Assembly: GCA_037446555.1 (NCBI GenBank)
Contig: JBBIIK010000011.1
Coordinates: 1 to 64,000 of the forward strand
DNA from: JANWVO01 sp037446555
Lineage (GTDB): Bacteria; Acidobacteriota; Terriglobia; Bryobacterales; Bryobacteraceae
Direction: 5' to 3'
Length of the DNA: 64,000 nucleotides
The notes under the pieces are model-generated. The model searched no databases and was not told where the DNA came from. It was given only the letters and a program-made list of their open reading frames with translations. Both the position numbers and the translations under genes were made by a program. Positions 28,876 through 38,834 of the stretch are shown piece after piece. The stretch's first letter is position 1; each line of letters begins with the position of its first letter.

Positions 28876-30891
28876 GTGACAGTTCAGGAACAGCTCGAGC
28901 AACTGCGCGCCGAGATCCGCCGCCACGAATACCTTTACTATGTCCTCGACCAGCCGGAGATTTCCGACGCCAGATTCGACGGGCTGATGCGCCGGCTGCG
29001 CGAACTCGAGCAGGCGCATCCGGAGATCCCGGTGCCGCCGGATTCGCCCACGCAGCGTGTGGGCGGCGCCCCGCAGGAGGGGTTCGTCAAGACCCGGCAT
29101 TCCTCGCCGATGCTCAGCCTGGACAATGCCCTGAACGAGGGCGAGCTGCGGGACTTTGACCGGCGTGTGCGGGAGCTCCTGGGGGGAGAACCCTTCCAGT
29201 ATGTTGCCGAGCTGAAGCTGGACGGCCTTTCGATGGCCGTCCACTATGACAACGGCATCCTCCGGCAGGCCATCACCCGCGGCGACGGGACCGAAGGCGA
29301 AGACGTGACGGAGAACGCGAGAACGATCCGCACGGTGCCGCTGCGCGCGGTCAGGGCGCCGTGGGAGAAGTTCGAGGTGCGCGGCGAAGTGATCATGACC
29401 AAGGCCGCATTCGAGCGGCTGAACGCCGAGCGCGAGGCCCAGGGGCTGCCGCTTTACGCGAATCCACGGAATTCTGCCGCAGGCTCTTTGCGCGTGCTGG
29501 ATCCCTCCATCACGGCCTCACGCCAGTTGGAATACCACGCGTATTTTCTGCTGGTGGAAGGCCGTCCGGCGATGCCGAGCCACTGGCGATCGCTGGAAGA
29601 GCTGGCGGAGCTCGGGTTCCGCGTGGACGCGCAGCGGCGGCTGTGCCGGGATGTGGAGGAGCTGCTCGCATTCTGCCGGGAGTGGGAGGAGAAACGTGAT
29701 TCCCTTCCTTTCGAAATCGACGGCGTCGTGGCAAAGGTCGATTCGATTGAGCAGCAGGAGCGGCTGGGGTGGACGGCCAAGGCGCCGCGCTGGGCGATCG
29801 CCTTCAAGTTCACGCCGCGGCAGGCCGAGACGGTGCTGGAGAACATCGAGGTGCAGGTGGGGCGGACCGGCGCGCTGACGCCGGTGGCGCGCCTGCGCCC
29901 GGTGACGGTCAGCGGTGTGACGGTGACCAATGCGACGCTGCACAACGAGGACTACATCAGCGAACTTGGGCTGATGATCGGCGGCCGGGTGGTGGTGGAG
30001 CGTTCGGGCGACGTGATTCCGAAGGTGGTGCGGCTGGCGGCGCCGGGGCCGGAGATGCGGGAATTCGTGATGCCGCAGGAGTGCCCGGTGTGCGGCGGAC
30101 CGGTGTTCCGCGCCGAAGGGGAGGCGGTGCTGCGGTGCATCAACTCGAGCTGCCCGGCGCGGTTGAAGGAGAGCATCCTGCATTACTGTTCGCGCGGGGT
30201 GATGGACATCGACGGGATGGGCGATGCCATCGTGACGCAGCTGATGGCGGCGGGCAAGCTCAAGAGCATCGCCGACCTGTACGAACTGGGAGTGGAGGAT
30301 CTGGCGCCGCTGGAACTGGAAGGGGAGAAGGTGCGGAGGCGGCTGGGCGAGAAGGTGGCGGCACGGATTGTGCAGAACATTGAGGCCACTAAAGAGAAGC
30401 CGCTTTCGCGGCTGATCGCGGGCCTCGGAATCCCGTTTGTCGGCGAGCGGACGGCGCAATTTCTGGCGCAGTCATTCGCAAGCCTGGACGACTTAATGGC
30501 GGCCAACCAGGAGCGGCTGATGCAGGTGGAGGAGGTAGGGCCGAAAATTGCGGCCAGCATCCGGCGTTTCTTCGCCGAGCCGCACAACCGGGAGCTGGTG
30601 GAGCGGCTGCGGAAAGCGGGGCTGAATTTCGTCTCGACGGAGAGCAAGAAAACGGAAGGAGGGCCGCTGGCCGGGATGACTTTCGTTCTGACGGGAACCC
30701 TGCCCACGCTGAAGCGGGACGAGGCGACGCGGCTGATCGAGGCCGCCGGCGGGAAGGTGACCGGATCGGTGAGCCGGAAGACGAGCGTCGTGGTGGCGGG
30801 CGAGGAGGCGGGATCGAAGCTCGACAAGGCGCGCGAGCTGGGGATTCCGGTGTGGGACGAGGCCGGGCTGCGGCGGCGGCTCGGGGGATGA
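28876..30891 (+). CDS. ligA: NAD-dependent DNA ligase
   Basis: A 671-residue ligase that seals nicks in replication and repair using NAD+. GTG at 28876 gives VTVQEQLEQLRAEIRRHEYLYY, the normal start; no good ribosome-binding site precedes it. The adenylation motif is ELKLDGLSMAV, with the nucleophilic Lys in KLDG. The four-cysteine zinc finger is CPVCGG ... CINSSCPAR. Helix-hairpin-helix repeats and a C-terminal BRCT domain (LAGMTFVLTGTLPTL) follow. The length is exactly that of the family. Any promoter must overlap the first codons of the divergent lipid kinase gene. Confidence 0.97.
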   Translation: MTVQEQLEQLRAEIRRHEYLYYVLDQPEISDARFDGLMRRLRELEQAHPEIPVPPDSPTQRVGGAPQEGFVKTRHSSPMLSLDNALNEGELRDFDRRVRELLGGEPFQYVAELKLDGLSMAVHYDNGILRQAITRGDGTEGEDVTENARTIRTVPLRAVRAPWEKFEVRGEVIMTKAAFERLNAEREAQGLPLYANPRNSAAGSLRVLDPSITASRQLEYHAYFLLVEGRPAMPSHWRSLEELAELGFRVDAQRRLCRDVEELLAFCREWEEKRDSLPFEIDGVVAKVDSIEQQERLGWTAKAPRWAIAFKFTPRQAETVLENIEVQVGRTGALTPVARLRPVTVSGVTVTNATLHNEDYISELGLMIGGRVVVERSGDVIPKVVRLAAPGPEMREFVMPQECPVCGGPVFRAEGEAVLRCINSSCPARLKESILHYCSRGVMDIDGMGDAIVTQLMAAGKLKSIADLYELGVEDLAPLELEGEKVRRRLGEKVAARIVQNIEATKEKPLSRLIAGLGIPFVGERTAQFLAQSFASLDDLMAANQERLMQVEEVGPKIAASIRRFFAEPHNRELVERLRKAGLNFVSTESKKTEGGPLAGMTFVLTGTLPTLKRDEATRLIEAAGGKVTGSVSRKTSVVVAGEEAGSKLDKARELGIPVWDEAGLRRRLGG

Positions 30892-30906
30892 GCCGCCGGG
30901 CGGCGC

Positions 30907-33090
30907 TCAGAAGATCCTGCCGAGGCGGAAGAACAGGCGGCGGTCGCCCCGGTCGCCCACGCCACCGCCGAAGTAGACCACCCCGAAGGTGGTTTCTCCC
31001 ATCAGGCCGAGCGAGCCGGAGTGGCGCGGGAGCGGATTCGTGCCTGCGCGCCACGCATTGCCGGCTTCCCCGGCGGCGAAGAGATAAAAGCGGCCGAAGA
31101 TGCCAAGGCTCTGGCTGTTGAGGGAGCGCAAGAGCCGGGCCCCGCCGTAGTAATAGCGGTTGCCAGTTTCGCGGCCGCGGCCGAGGGAGTCGAGCCTGCC
31201 GGCGCCGCCGACGGCGAAGCGGTTGTTCAGCGCCTCCTGCCAGCCGGTGAGCCCGGCGGCGGACTCTGTGAGCAAAGACCAGCGGGCGCTGAACGGGCGG
31301 GCATAGCTGAAGGCGGCATCGGCAAGAGGAGGCCGCCGCCCCGTACCCGGATGGTTCAGCAACCACGCCGCCAGCAAGGAGGCGCGGACGCCCCGGCGCG
31401 GCACCAGGGCGCTGTCCTGGCCTTCATAGGCCCAGCGCAGGTGCAGATCCGTGAAGCGTCCGTCGAGCGGTTCGAGATCGTTCGGCCCCTTGGTGACGGC
31501 GATGCGCGTGCGGCCGGTGGCGGCACCGATCCGGATCTCCTGGAACCGCCCGAAGGCGTAGCCCAAGTCCAGAGAAGCGCCGCCACGCTGAGAAATAAAG
31601 TCGGCAATCTGGTCTTTTCCGCGATACAAAGGGCGGCTGTCTTCGATGTAAAATCCCTGCGGAGCCAGGAACCATTTTCCGCCGCGGATGCGGTAGTAGT
31701 ACTCGCTGGACACGCGGTTGATCTGGCCGATGGAAAGGTCGGTGCGCCATTCGGAAGCGGGTCCGCCGAAATCGAGAAAGGTGAGCCGGCCGCCAATGCC
31801 GAAACGGAAGCCCTCCTGGCGGGAGGCATCCAGAAGAAATGCCAGGTTGAGGAACGGCGGGCCGTGAATTTTCTGGTGAGGCCGGATCAGAATGCCTTCG
31901 GTCGATTCGTGCCGCAAGAGCGAATATGAGACGGCGTCGTAGCGGCCCATCCCGGCGATTTTGTTGAGCTCGGTTTCGAGGCGGGCGAGGTCGAGAGGAC
32001 GGGAGGGATCGGCGGCGATGGCTTCGACCAGCGCTTTGCGGCGGCGTTCGGCCAGATTCCCCTCGACGACGATCAGTTGCGGCTTCACGGTTTCCGGCAA
32101 GCGGCGCTGCTTGCGCATGCCGGCATACAACTCGTAGTCTTCGGCGGAAACCGCCAGCGGGCCGAGCATCAGCGACTTTCGCCGGGCGGCTTCGAATCCG
32201 CGCGCGAGAAACTCGTCGAAGCGCGCGTAGTCGGTCGATTCGAGCCCTTGCAAATCGGGCATCAGCACGAGGTCCGCAAGCCCCATGCTGCGGCGTTCGT
32301 TGGCGGCGATCATGATGGAGATGCTGCGTCCGGCCACGCCGAGCAGGGAGATGTACTGATCGGGATCGGGCGGCTTGTCGAGCGCCACGGCGATGACAAT
32401 GTCGGCGCCCATGCTGCGGACAACGCCTACAGGGAGGTTGTTCAGCAGCCCGCCGTCGACCAGCGTCATGCCCTCGTGCTCGACCGGCGCGAACAGCGCC
32501 GGCAAACTCATCGAGGCGCGCAGGGCGATCGTGAGAGGGCCGCGTGAGAAGACCACCTGCTTGCCGTGCCTGAGGTCGGTGGCGACGCAGCGGAACGGAG
32601 TGGGGAGCTGATCGAAGGAGTCGAGCTGATCGTAGGCGGCAGCGAAGCGGCTGATGGTGAGTCCGGCGCCGTGCCCGGCGGAGAGTCCTGCGGGCAGCTT
32701 CAGCCCCTTGCCGACACCGAACTCGATAGTGGAGGGGAAGTCGCGGCGGTCCTCCTTGCGCCGGAACGCGAGGTGGCGGAACGGAACGGAGGGGGCGAAG
32801 GCTGCGTTCCAGTCGAGTTCGCGGACGAAGCGCTCGATTTCTGCCGAGTCCCGGCCGGTGGAGTAGAGCGCGCCAATGAGCGCACCCATGCTCGTACCAG
32901 CGATGTAGTCAACCGGAATGCGGTTCTCTTCAAGCCATTTGAGAACGCCAACGTGGGCCAGCCCAAGAGCGCTGCCACCGGAGAAGGCGAGGCCGATTTT
33001 CTTGCGGGGCGACTCGCCGGGCCGCCCGCCGGATTGCGCCGGAAGCGTTGCCGTCAAGGCAAACAGCACGGGCAGCGCGGAAAGCCGCAT
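30907..33090 (-). CDS. Patatin-like phospholipase fused to an outer-membrane barrel (type Vd/PlpD-like)
   Basis: A 727-residue protein. After a Sec signal (MRLSALPVLFALTATLPAQ) comes a patatin domain with the oxyanion loop FSGGSALG, the nucleophile GTSMG and DGGLLNN carrying the catalytic Asp. Residues about 335-410 look like a POTRA domain, and the remainder is a beta-barrel ending in phenylalanine, the typical outer-membrane C-terminus. This order and length match PlpD of Pseudomonas, a type Vd autotransporter that puts a lipase on or outside the cell surface. Both catalytic residues are present, so activity is expected. It converges with ligA, 15 bases away. Confidence 0.85.
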   Translation of the reverse strand: MRLSALPVLFALTATLPAQSGGRPGESPRKKIGLAFSGGSALGLAHVGVLKWLEENRIPVDYIAGTSMGALIGALYSTGRDSAEIERFVRELDWNAAFAPSVPFRHLAFRRKEDRRDFPSTIEFGVGKGLKLPAGLSAGHGAGLTISRFAAAYDQLDSFDQLPTPFRCVATDLRHGKQVVFSRGPLTIALRASMSLPALFAPVEHEGMTLVDGGLLNNLPVGVVRSMGADIVIAVALDKPPDPDQYISLLGVAGRSISIMIAANERRSMGLADLVLMPDLQGLESTDYARFDEFLARGFEAARRKSLMLGPLAVSAEDYELYAGMRKQRRLPETVKPQLIVVEGNLAERRRKALVEAIAADPSRPLDLARLETELNKIAGMGRYDAVSYSLLRHESTEGILIRPHQKIHGPPFLNLAFLLDASRQEGFRFGIGGRLTFLDFGGPASEWRTDLSIGQINRVSSEYYYRIRGGKWFLAPQGFYIEDSRPLYRGKDQIADFISQRGGASLDLGYAFGRFQEIRIGAATGRTRIAVTKGPNDLEPLDGRFTDLHLRWAYEGQDSALVPRRGVRASLLAAWLLNHPGTGRRPPLADAAFSYARPFSARWSLLTESAAGLTGWQEALNNRFAVGGAGRLDSLGRGRETGNRYYYGGARLLRSLNSQSLGIFGRFYLFAAGEAGNAWRAGTNPLPRHSGSLGLMGETTFGVVYFGGGVGDRGDRRLFFRLGRIF

Positions 33091-33119
33091 GAGTCTACAA
33101 TGCTACCCTGAAATCAAAT

Positions 33120-34466
33120 ATGGGAGTGGACTGGTCGCCGGATTCGTGGAAGCGATTCCCTGCGATGCAGCAGCCGGAATACCTGGATCCCGCGGCTCTG
33201 GAACAGATTCTGGAAGAGCTGTCGGCGCTGCCGCCGCTGGTGACAAGCTGGGAGATCGTCGCGCTGAAGGAGCACTTTTCGCGCGCGGCGGAGGGACGGA
33301 GCTTCGTGCTGCAGGGCGGGGATTGCGCGGAGAGGTTCGCCGACTGCAACTCGAAGCGGATCGCCAACCAGTTGAAGGTGCTCATTCAGATGAGCCTGGT
33401 GCTGGTGCAGGGCACGCAGAAGCCGGTGGTGCGCGTTGGCCGCTTTGCCGGGCAATACGCGAAGCCGCGTTCGGCGGACTTCGAGGAGATCCACGGGCGG
33501 CGGCTGCCCGCATACAGGGGGGATCTGGTGAACCGCCCCGAGGCGACCGAGCAGGCACGCGCGCCGGACCCGCAGCTTTTGCTGCGCGGCTACGAGCGGG
33601 CGGCGCTGACACTGAATTTCATTCGCGCGCTGGTCAAGGGCGGCTTCGCGGACTTGCACCACCCGGAATACTGGGACCTGGACTGGACGCGCCATTCGCC
33701 GCAGGCGGAAGAGTACCACCGCATGCTGCACTCGATCACCGAGAGCCTGCGGTTCATGGAGAACATCCTCGGGACAAGCGCGTCGGGCAGCGACAGGATC
33801 GATTTCTACACGTCGCACGAGGCGCTCCTGCTTCCCTACGAGCAGGCGCAGACGAGGCGCGTGCCGCACCGGCCGGGCTGGTTCAACCTGTCAACGCATT
33901 TCCCGTGGGTGGGCATCCGTACGGCGTCGCCCGACGGGGCGCACATCGAGTATATGCGCGGCATCGAGAATCCTGTGGGCGTGAAGATCGGCCCCGGGCT
34001 GGCACTGGACGACATCCTGCGGATCGCCGGGAAGCTGAATCCCCGCAACGAGCCCGGGCGGCTGGTGCTGATTCACCGTTACGGGGCGGCGCGAATCGCG
34101 GAGGAGCTGCCGCCGGTGATCGAAGCTGTGAGGCGCGAAGGGCTTCGCGTGCTGTGGCTCTGCGATCCGATGCATGGCAACACGCGCCGGACGCTGAACG
34201 GCTACAAGACGCGCAGTTTCGACGACATCGAAAGCGAGCTGAGCCAGGCCATCGACATCCATCCGCAGTACGGCTCGATCCTGGGAGGAATGCATATCGA
34301 GCTGACGGGCGAAAATGTGACAGAGTGCACGGGAGGCGCGCGGGGGCTGTGCGAGGAGGACCTGGCCCGAGCCTACGAGAGCGAAGTGGATCCGCGCCTG
34401 AACTACGAGCAGGCGCTGGAGCTGGGGCTGCTGGTGGCGCGGCGGTGGCGCGCCAACGGGCACTGA
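33120..34466 (+). CDS. Class II DAHP synthase (3-deoxy-7-phosphoheptulonate synthase)
   Basis: A 448-residue enzyme that joins phosphoenolpyruvate and erythrose 4-phosphate, the first step of the shikimate pathway. It is the plant/mycobacterial class II type: FVLQGGDCAERFADC near residue 60, RVGRFAGQYAKPRSADFE, HFPWVGIRT, and NPVGVKIGPG and LWLCDPMHGNT in the barrel. The length is typical. The start ATG at 33120 lies about 30 bases from the divergent patatin gene. No other aro gene is near, so it stands alone. Class II enzymes are often feedback-regulated; the sequence does not show by what. Confidence 0.95.
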   Translation: MGVDWSPDSWKRFPAMQQPEYLDPAALEQILEELSALPPLVTSWEIVALKEHFSRAAEGRSFVLQGGDCAERFADCNSKRIANQLKVLIQMSLVLVQGTQKPVVRVGRFAGQYAKPRSADFEEIHGRRLPAYRGDLVNRPEATEQARAPDPQLLLRGYERAALTLNFIRALVKGGFADLHHPEYWDLDWTRHSPQAEEYHRMLHSITESLRFMENILGTSASGSDRIDFYTSHEALLLPYEQAQTRRVPHRPGWFNLSTHFPWVGIRTASPDGAHIEYMRGIENPVGVKIGPGLALDDILRIAGKLNPRNEPGRLVLIHRYGAARIAEELPPVIEAVRREGLRVLWLCDPMHGNTRRTLNGYKTRSFDDIESELSQAIDIHPQYGSILGGMHIELTGENVTECTGGARGLCEEDLARAYESEVDPRLNYEQALELGLLVARRWRANGH

Positions 34467-34499
34467 CGCGCAATGACGCGGGTCAGGTAGGATGAATCC

Positions 34500-34904
34500 G
34501 TGCTGATCGCAGCTGCACTGCTCTTGGCGTGGCAGCCGGCGCCCCCGCCCTGCGCGCTGGCGCAGTGGGCGATGGGGCGCGGCGAGAAGCCCGCGGTGCT
34601 GGATGTGGCGGTGATGCAGGTGGAGGAGCGCGGGGCGGGCGCGGCGCGGCTGGCGTGGCACGATCCCGACAGCGAGATCTGGGTGCGGCCGCTGAGCGAC
34701 GGCGAGACGGCGCTGATGCTGGTGAACCGGGCGGGGCGGGCGGTGAGCGTGGACATGATCTGGAGGGAACTGGGGCTGGGCGAGAAGCGCGCGACGCTGC
34801 GCGTGTTCGACGTGCTGCGGCGCAAGAACCTGGGCAAAATCCACGGCGGCCTCGCGCACCGGCTGGAGCCGGGCGCATGCGCGCTGTTCCGGCTGGAACC
34901 ATGA
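34500..34904 (+). CDS. Orphan melibiase C-terminal domain (GH27-like), small protein
   Basis: A 134-residue product. Its last 75 residues, from IWVRPLSDGETALMLVNR to the end, match the C-terminal beta-sandwich of family GH27 alpha-galactosidases (WxxPLxDGxxAxxLxNR ... WxxLGL), yet no catalytic barrel precedes it. The N-terminus MLIAAALLLAWQPAPPP is hydrophobic and could be an export signal. The start is GTG at 34500; ATG at 34492 is out of frame and stops at once. Its stop overlaps the start of the GH42-like gene as ATGA, so the two are coupled. It may be a remnant of a larger hydrolase or a small accessory domain. Confidence 0.55.
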   Translation: MLIAAALLLAWQPAPPPCALAQWAMGRGEKPAVLDVAVMQVEERGAGAARLAWHDPDSEIWVRPLSDGETALMLVNRAGRAVSVDMIWRELGLGEKRATLRVFDVLRRKNLGKIHGGLAHRLEPGACALFRLEP

Positions 34905-37099
34905 AACAAAACATCCTGTTTCTGTGTTTCGCCGCCGCGCTGGCGGCGCAAGGCGGCGGGCTGCCCGTTTCCGTTTGGTATGGCGGCGGCAAGGCGCGGG
35001 CGCCGATGCTCGAGCCGGATCCGCGCGCGAAGAAGGAGCTTTGGCGGGAGGACATTCGCAAGATCCGGGGGCTGGGCTTCCACGCCATCCGCTGCTGGGT
35101 GGATTGGGCGTCGGCGGAGCCCGAGCCCGGCCGCTACGACTTCTCCACCTTGGATGTCCTGCTGGAATTGGCCGAGGAAGAGGGGATGCGCGTGTTCGTG
35201 CAGGTGTACATGGACTCGGCTCCGGAGTGGGTGGGGCGGCGGTACGCCGATTCGCTGTTTGTCTCCTCGGACGGGCAGGCGGTGGCGCCGGAATCGTCGC
35301 CGGGTTACTGCCGGGATCATCCGGGCGTGCGCGCGGCGGACAATGCGTTTTACAGGGCGCTGGCGCGGCACGCCTCGCGCAGCAAGGCGCTGCTGGGGTG
35401 GGACCTGTGGAGCGAGCCGCATGTGATCAACTGGGCGAATCCGACCTACATCCCGAACCCCGAGTTCTGCTTCTGCGCGAACACGAAGCGGCGCTTCCGC
35501 GAGTGGCTGCGGATGAAGTACGGATCGCTCGAATCGCTGAATCAGGCGTGGTACCGCCGCTACCGGTCCTGGGAGGAGGTGGAGCCGAACCGCCTTTCCA
35601 CAATCCTCAGCTACACGGATTACATCGACTGGAAGATGTTCATCGCCGACAAGCTCGGCGAGGACCTGCGGGAGCGCTACGAGGCGGTGAAAACCGGGGC
35701 ACCGGAGGCGGTGGCGACAAGCCACGCGGCGGGCGTGGGGCTGTTCGCTTCGCCGCACTGGTGGGAGGGGCAGTCCGACGACTGGATCATGGCGCGGCAG
35801 GTGGATTTCTACGGGACGAGCTTTTATCCGAAGCATTCGGCGTTCATCGACCGCGACCCGCTGTGGCGCGGGGCGCTGCTGGACTTCACGCGGAGCTTCG
35901 GCTTCGCGGAGGGGCGGCAGGGGTTCGTGATCGGAGAGCTGCAGGCGGGTTTCGGAACCATTGCAGTGAACGTGAGTCCGGAGGTGACGCCGGAGGACCT
36001 GCGGGTCTGGGCGTGGTCGGCGGTTTCGCGGGGCGCGAAGGGGATTCACTTCTACGCCTTCTATCCAATGAGCACGGGCTACGAGGCAGGCGGCTTCGGG
36101 CTGGTTCATCTGGACGGCACGCTGACGGAACGGGCGCGCGAGGCGGGGCGGTTCGCGCAGGCGGTTGCGCGTCACGAGCAGCTCCTGGAACAGGCGCGCC
36201 CGCCGCAGGCGGAGGTGGCGGTGATCTACAACCCGCTGGCGCACTTCGTGGGCGGGCGGCAGAGGCAGACAGCTTACGGAGGGCCGCAGGGCGAAGTGGC
36301 GGGCATCGAGCGGGACTCGCTGCTGGGATTCTATAAGGCATTGTGGGCCGAAAATGTTCCGGTGGATTTCGTCCACGCGGGGGCCTTGTCGGCGGAGGCG
36401 CTGGCGCAGTACCGGCTGGTATACCTGCCGTATCCGCCGATGCTGCCTTCTTACGCGGGCGGCGTGCTGCGCGAGTATGTGAGGGCTGGCGGGAGCCTGG
36501 TGGTGGAGGCGCGCGCGGGGTGGAACAGCGAGGCGGGGCGCGCATCGGAGATCATTCCGGGCATGGGGCTGCATGAGGTGTTCGGGGCGCGGGAAGCGGC
36601 GGTGGAGACGGCGCCGGGCGGGCGGACAGTGATCGTGTTTGACAGCGGGCTGCGGGTGCCAGGAAGGTGGTTCCGCGAGGTGCTGGCACCGATGGGCGGC
36701 AAGGTGGTGGGGCGCTTCGAGGATGGCGCGCCCGCGGCGGTGGAGGCGGGTTACGGAAAGGGCAAGGCGCTGCTGGTGGGTTCGTATCCGGCGGCAGCCT
36801 ACCATTCGGCACCAAGCGAGGATGCGCGGCGCTGGTTCGTTTCTTTGCTCGACTGGGCGGGCGTAGGGCGGAAGTTGATCGCCGAGGGCGGAGTGGAGGC
36901 GCGGTGGCTGGAATCGGGCGGCGGGCGGATCGTGTTCGTGTTCAACCACGGGCAGGAGGCGAGGCAGGTGCGGCTCCGATGGCGGGATCAGGCGGATTGG
37001 CGGATCACAGACCTGCTGCAGGAAAGGCCCGGCCACGCGCAATTTAAACTTGCCGGCAAGAGCGTTGCGGTGCTGCTGTTCGAGAAACGGGAACGCTGA
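34901..37099 (+). CDS. GH42-like beta-galactosidase, secreted
   Basis: A 732-residue protein. The ATG at 34901 gives MKQNILFLCFAAALAAQ, a Sec signal. The (beta/alpha)8 barrel holds LLGWDLWSEPHVINW, whose Glu is the likely acid/base, and FVIGELQAGF, the likely nucleophile segment. The remainder has the trimerisation-like domain of GH42 enzymes (YNPLAHFVGG, LVYLPYPPMLPSYAGG). It probably cleaves beta-galactosides or related plant glycans outside the cytoplasm. It is translationally coupled to the small melibiase-domain gene before it. Confidence 0.78.
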   Translation: MKQNILFLCFAAALAAQGGGLPVSVWYGGGKARAPMLEPDPRAKKELWREDIRKIRGLGFHAIRCWVDWASAEPEPGRYDFSTLDVLLELAEEEGMRVFVQVYMDSAPEWVGRRYADSLFVSSDGQAVAPESSPGYCRDHPGVRAADNAFYRALARHASRSKALLGWDLWSEPHVINWANPTYIPNPEFCFCANTKRRFREWLRMKYGSLESLNQAWYRRYRSWEEVEPNRLSTILSYTDYIDWKMFIADKLGEDLRERYEAVKTGAPEAVATSHAAGVGLFASPHWWEGQSDDWIMARQVDFYGTSFYPKHSAFIDRDPLWRGALLDFTRSFGFAEGRQGFVIGELQAGFGTIAVNVSPEVTPEDLRVWAWSAVSRGAKGIHFYAFYPMSTGYEAGGFGLVHLDGTLTERAREAGRFAQAVARHEQLLEQARPPQAEVAVIYNPLAHFVGGRQRQTAYGGPQGEVAGIERDSLLGFYKALWAENVPVDFVHAGALSAEALAQYRLVYLPYPPMLPSYAGGVLREYVRAGGSLVVEARAGWNSEAGRASEIIPGMGLHEVFGAREAAVETAPGGRTVIVFDSGLRVPGRWFREVLAPMGGKVVGRFEDGAPAAVEAGYGKGKALLVGSYPAAAYHSAPSEDARRWFVSLLDWAGVGRKLIAEGGVEARWLESGGGRIVFVFNHGQEARQVRLRWRDQADWRITDLLQERPGHAQFKLAGKSVAVLLFEKRER

Positions 37100-37211
37100 T
37101 TTCGGATGGATTCCCGGCGCCTTGCCCCGTTTTGATTTGCAGATGCACGGAACCGAGGCGGGCGCGATTCGCGCTTCCCTGCCCCGGCAGGATTTTCCAG
37201 CAGCCGGGGGC

Positions 37212-38818
37212 CTATCGCACGAGCGCGGCGCGGCGCATGGCGGCTGAAACCTGTTCCTCAGATTTTGGCGACCATGCCGCGTTCTCATAGACGGTGAACC
37301 GGCTTGCGGACAAGCCCGGCCGCCACTGGACGCTGTCGATCCGCAGCAGGGCTTTGAGCAGCCGGTCGTGCGGATATTCCGTCGCATTGTTGTCGATGAT
37401 GCAGTAGCGGAACGGGACTTCCGACAGCGCTGAGCGAAGTTCCTCGAGGCTCGAATAACGGATTTCGTAATGAGTGGCGTTCCAGGATTCGGAAGCCAGG
37501 AACTTGGTGGGGCGGATCAGGGTCCGCCGCCCTCCGCCGCCCGCGAGCTGCACGAATTCGGCGATCCATGGTCCTTGGGATCCGGAAGGGACCAGTACGG
37601 AACCGGGCGCCGGCCATCGCGCTTGAGAATTGTGGCGACGATGGCTCTGAGCTCGTTCCTGGGCGGGTAGGGAAAGCGGAGGGCATTGTTCCAAAAAAGC
37701 CCGCCGGCGAGCAGGGCGACCGCGAGAGGGAAAAGCCGTGGCGGCAGGCGCAACCAGGAAAAGATCATCCGCACGCTGGCCACAGAGGCGACTGACAAGG
37801 CGCCCCCGGCGGCGATGAGGAGCCGGTCCTGAACGGGAACCCGCGCCAGGAATATCGAGAAAGGAAGCGCGAAGAGGATCGAGTACAGGCACAACTCCAG
37901 AGTCGGCGTCCGGCGGGGCCTGGCGAAGGCTGCAGCAACCGCGGACAATGTCAGCAGCACGAGGATGCCGTTCTGATTCCAGAGCCTGGCGATGAAGCCG
38001 GCGGCCGCATCGGCGGGCGTGAAATTTGGCAGCCCCACCATGCCCAAAAGCAGCACATGGCGGCTGAGAAGCAGCCAGGGACCGTAGAGCAGGACGAAGA
38101 CGATGGGCGCGATCCAGAAGCTCCTCTGCGCAAGCACGCGCCATTGTCCGCGGAGAAGGATCAGGAACGCCGGGACAAAGAGGACACAGTAGGCGCTGTT
38201 CTTCGTCAGCACAGTGACGGCTGCCAGCAAGCCGAACAGGAGGGAATTCCGCCAGCCGGGATGATCGAAATACCGGGCGAGGAAGCCAAGGGAGGCGATG
38301 GCCAAAGCCGTGCACGCAAGATCTACCATCACAAAGCATGCACTCCACTGGACGGCCGGTATGGCCAGAACCATGACCCCGGCTGCAATGCCCGCAACTG
38401 CCCCGTGGTGCGCGCGAACGATGGAGAAGATCAGGCACGCCAGAACCGCGCCGCTGATCACGTTCAGCCAGAGAACGGCTTCCCGGCCTACTCCGAAGAC
38501 GGACATCCAAATTCCCTCGATCAGGTGATACATGGGAGGCCAGACGCCGATGGCGAAAAAGGGCGTGTGTGAGTAGTATTCCACGGCATACTGAACCGGG
38601 TCGCAGAACAGGCCACTGGCGATGTATTCCTTCATCAGGACGCCGCCGATATAGTGCGCCGACTCGTCCGGAAAGCTGCCGAAGGCTGCGCTGGACGCGC
38701 CCGCGCGCCACTGGACACACACAATGATGGCGCCAAACAAGAGCAGGACCGCGGCCGTGATCGGACGCCCGGCGTGTTTCTGGCGCCGGAGGAAGGATCG
38801 TGTTTCGGGGTCGTTCAT
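37212..38818 (-). pseudogene. GT39/PMT-type membrane glycosyltransferase, frameshifted
   Basis: The gene starts MNDPETRSFLRRQK at 38818. The first part, to about residue 405, reads as a polytopic protein with about ten helices and the loop FGSFPDESAHYIGG, whose Asp-Glu pair is like the catalytic site of ArnT/PMT glycosyltransferases. Near 37,595-37,605 the frame breaks: ILKRDGRRPVP runs into nonsense and stops at 37517, while another frame continues naturally as SVLVPSGSQGPWIAEFVQLA to a stop at 37212. A single lost base in the CGCCCGG stretch explains it. Either a true mutation or a sequence error. It lies 16 bases after the broken DPM-GtrA gene. Confidence 0.7.
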
Positions 38819-38834
38819 TTTGCTTTCCCGCTCG

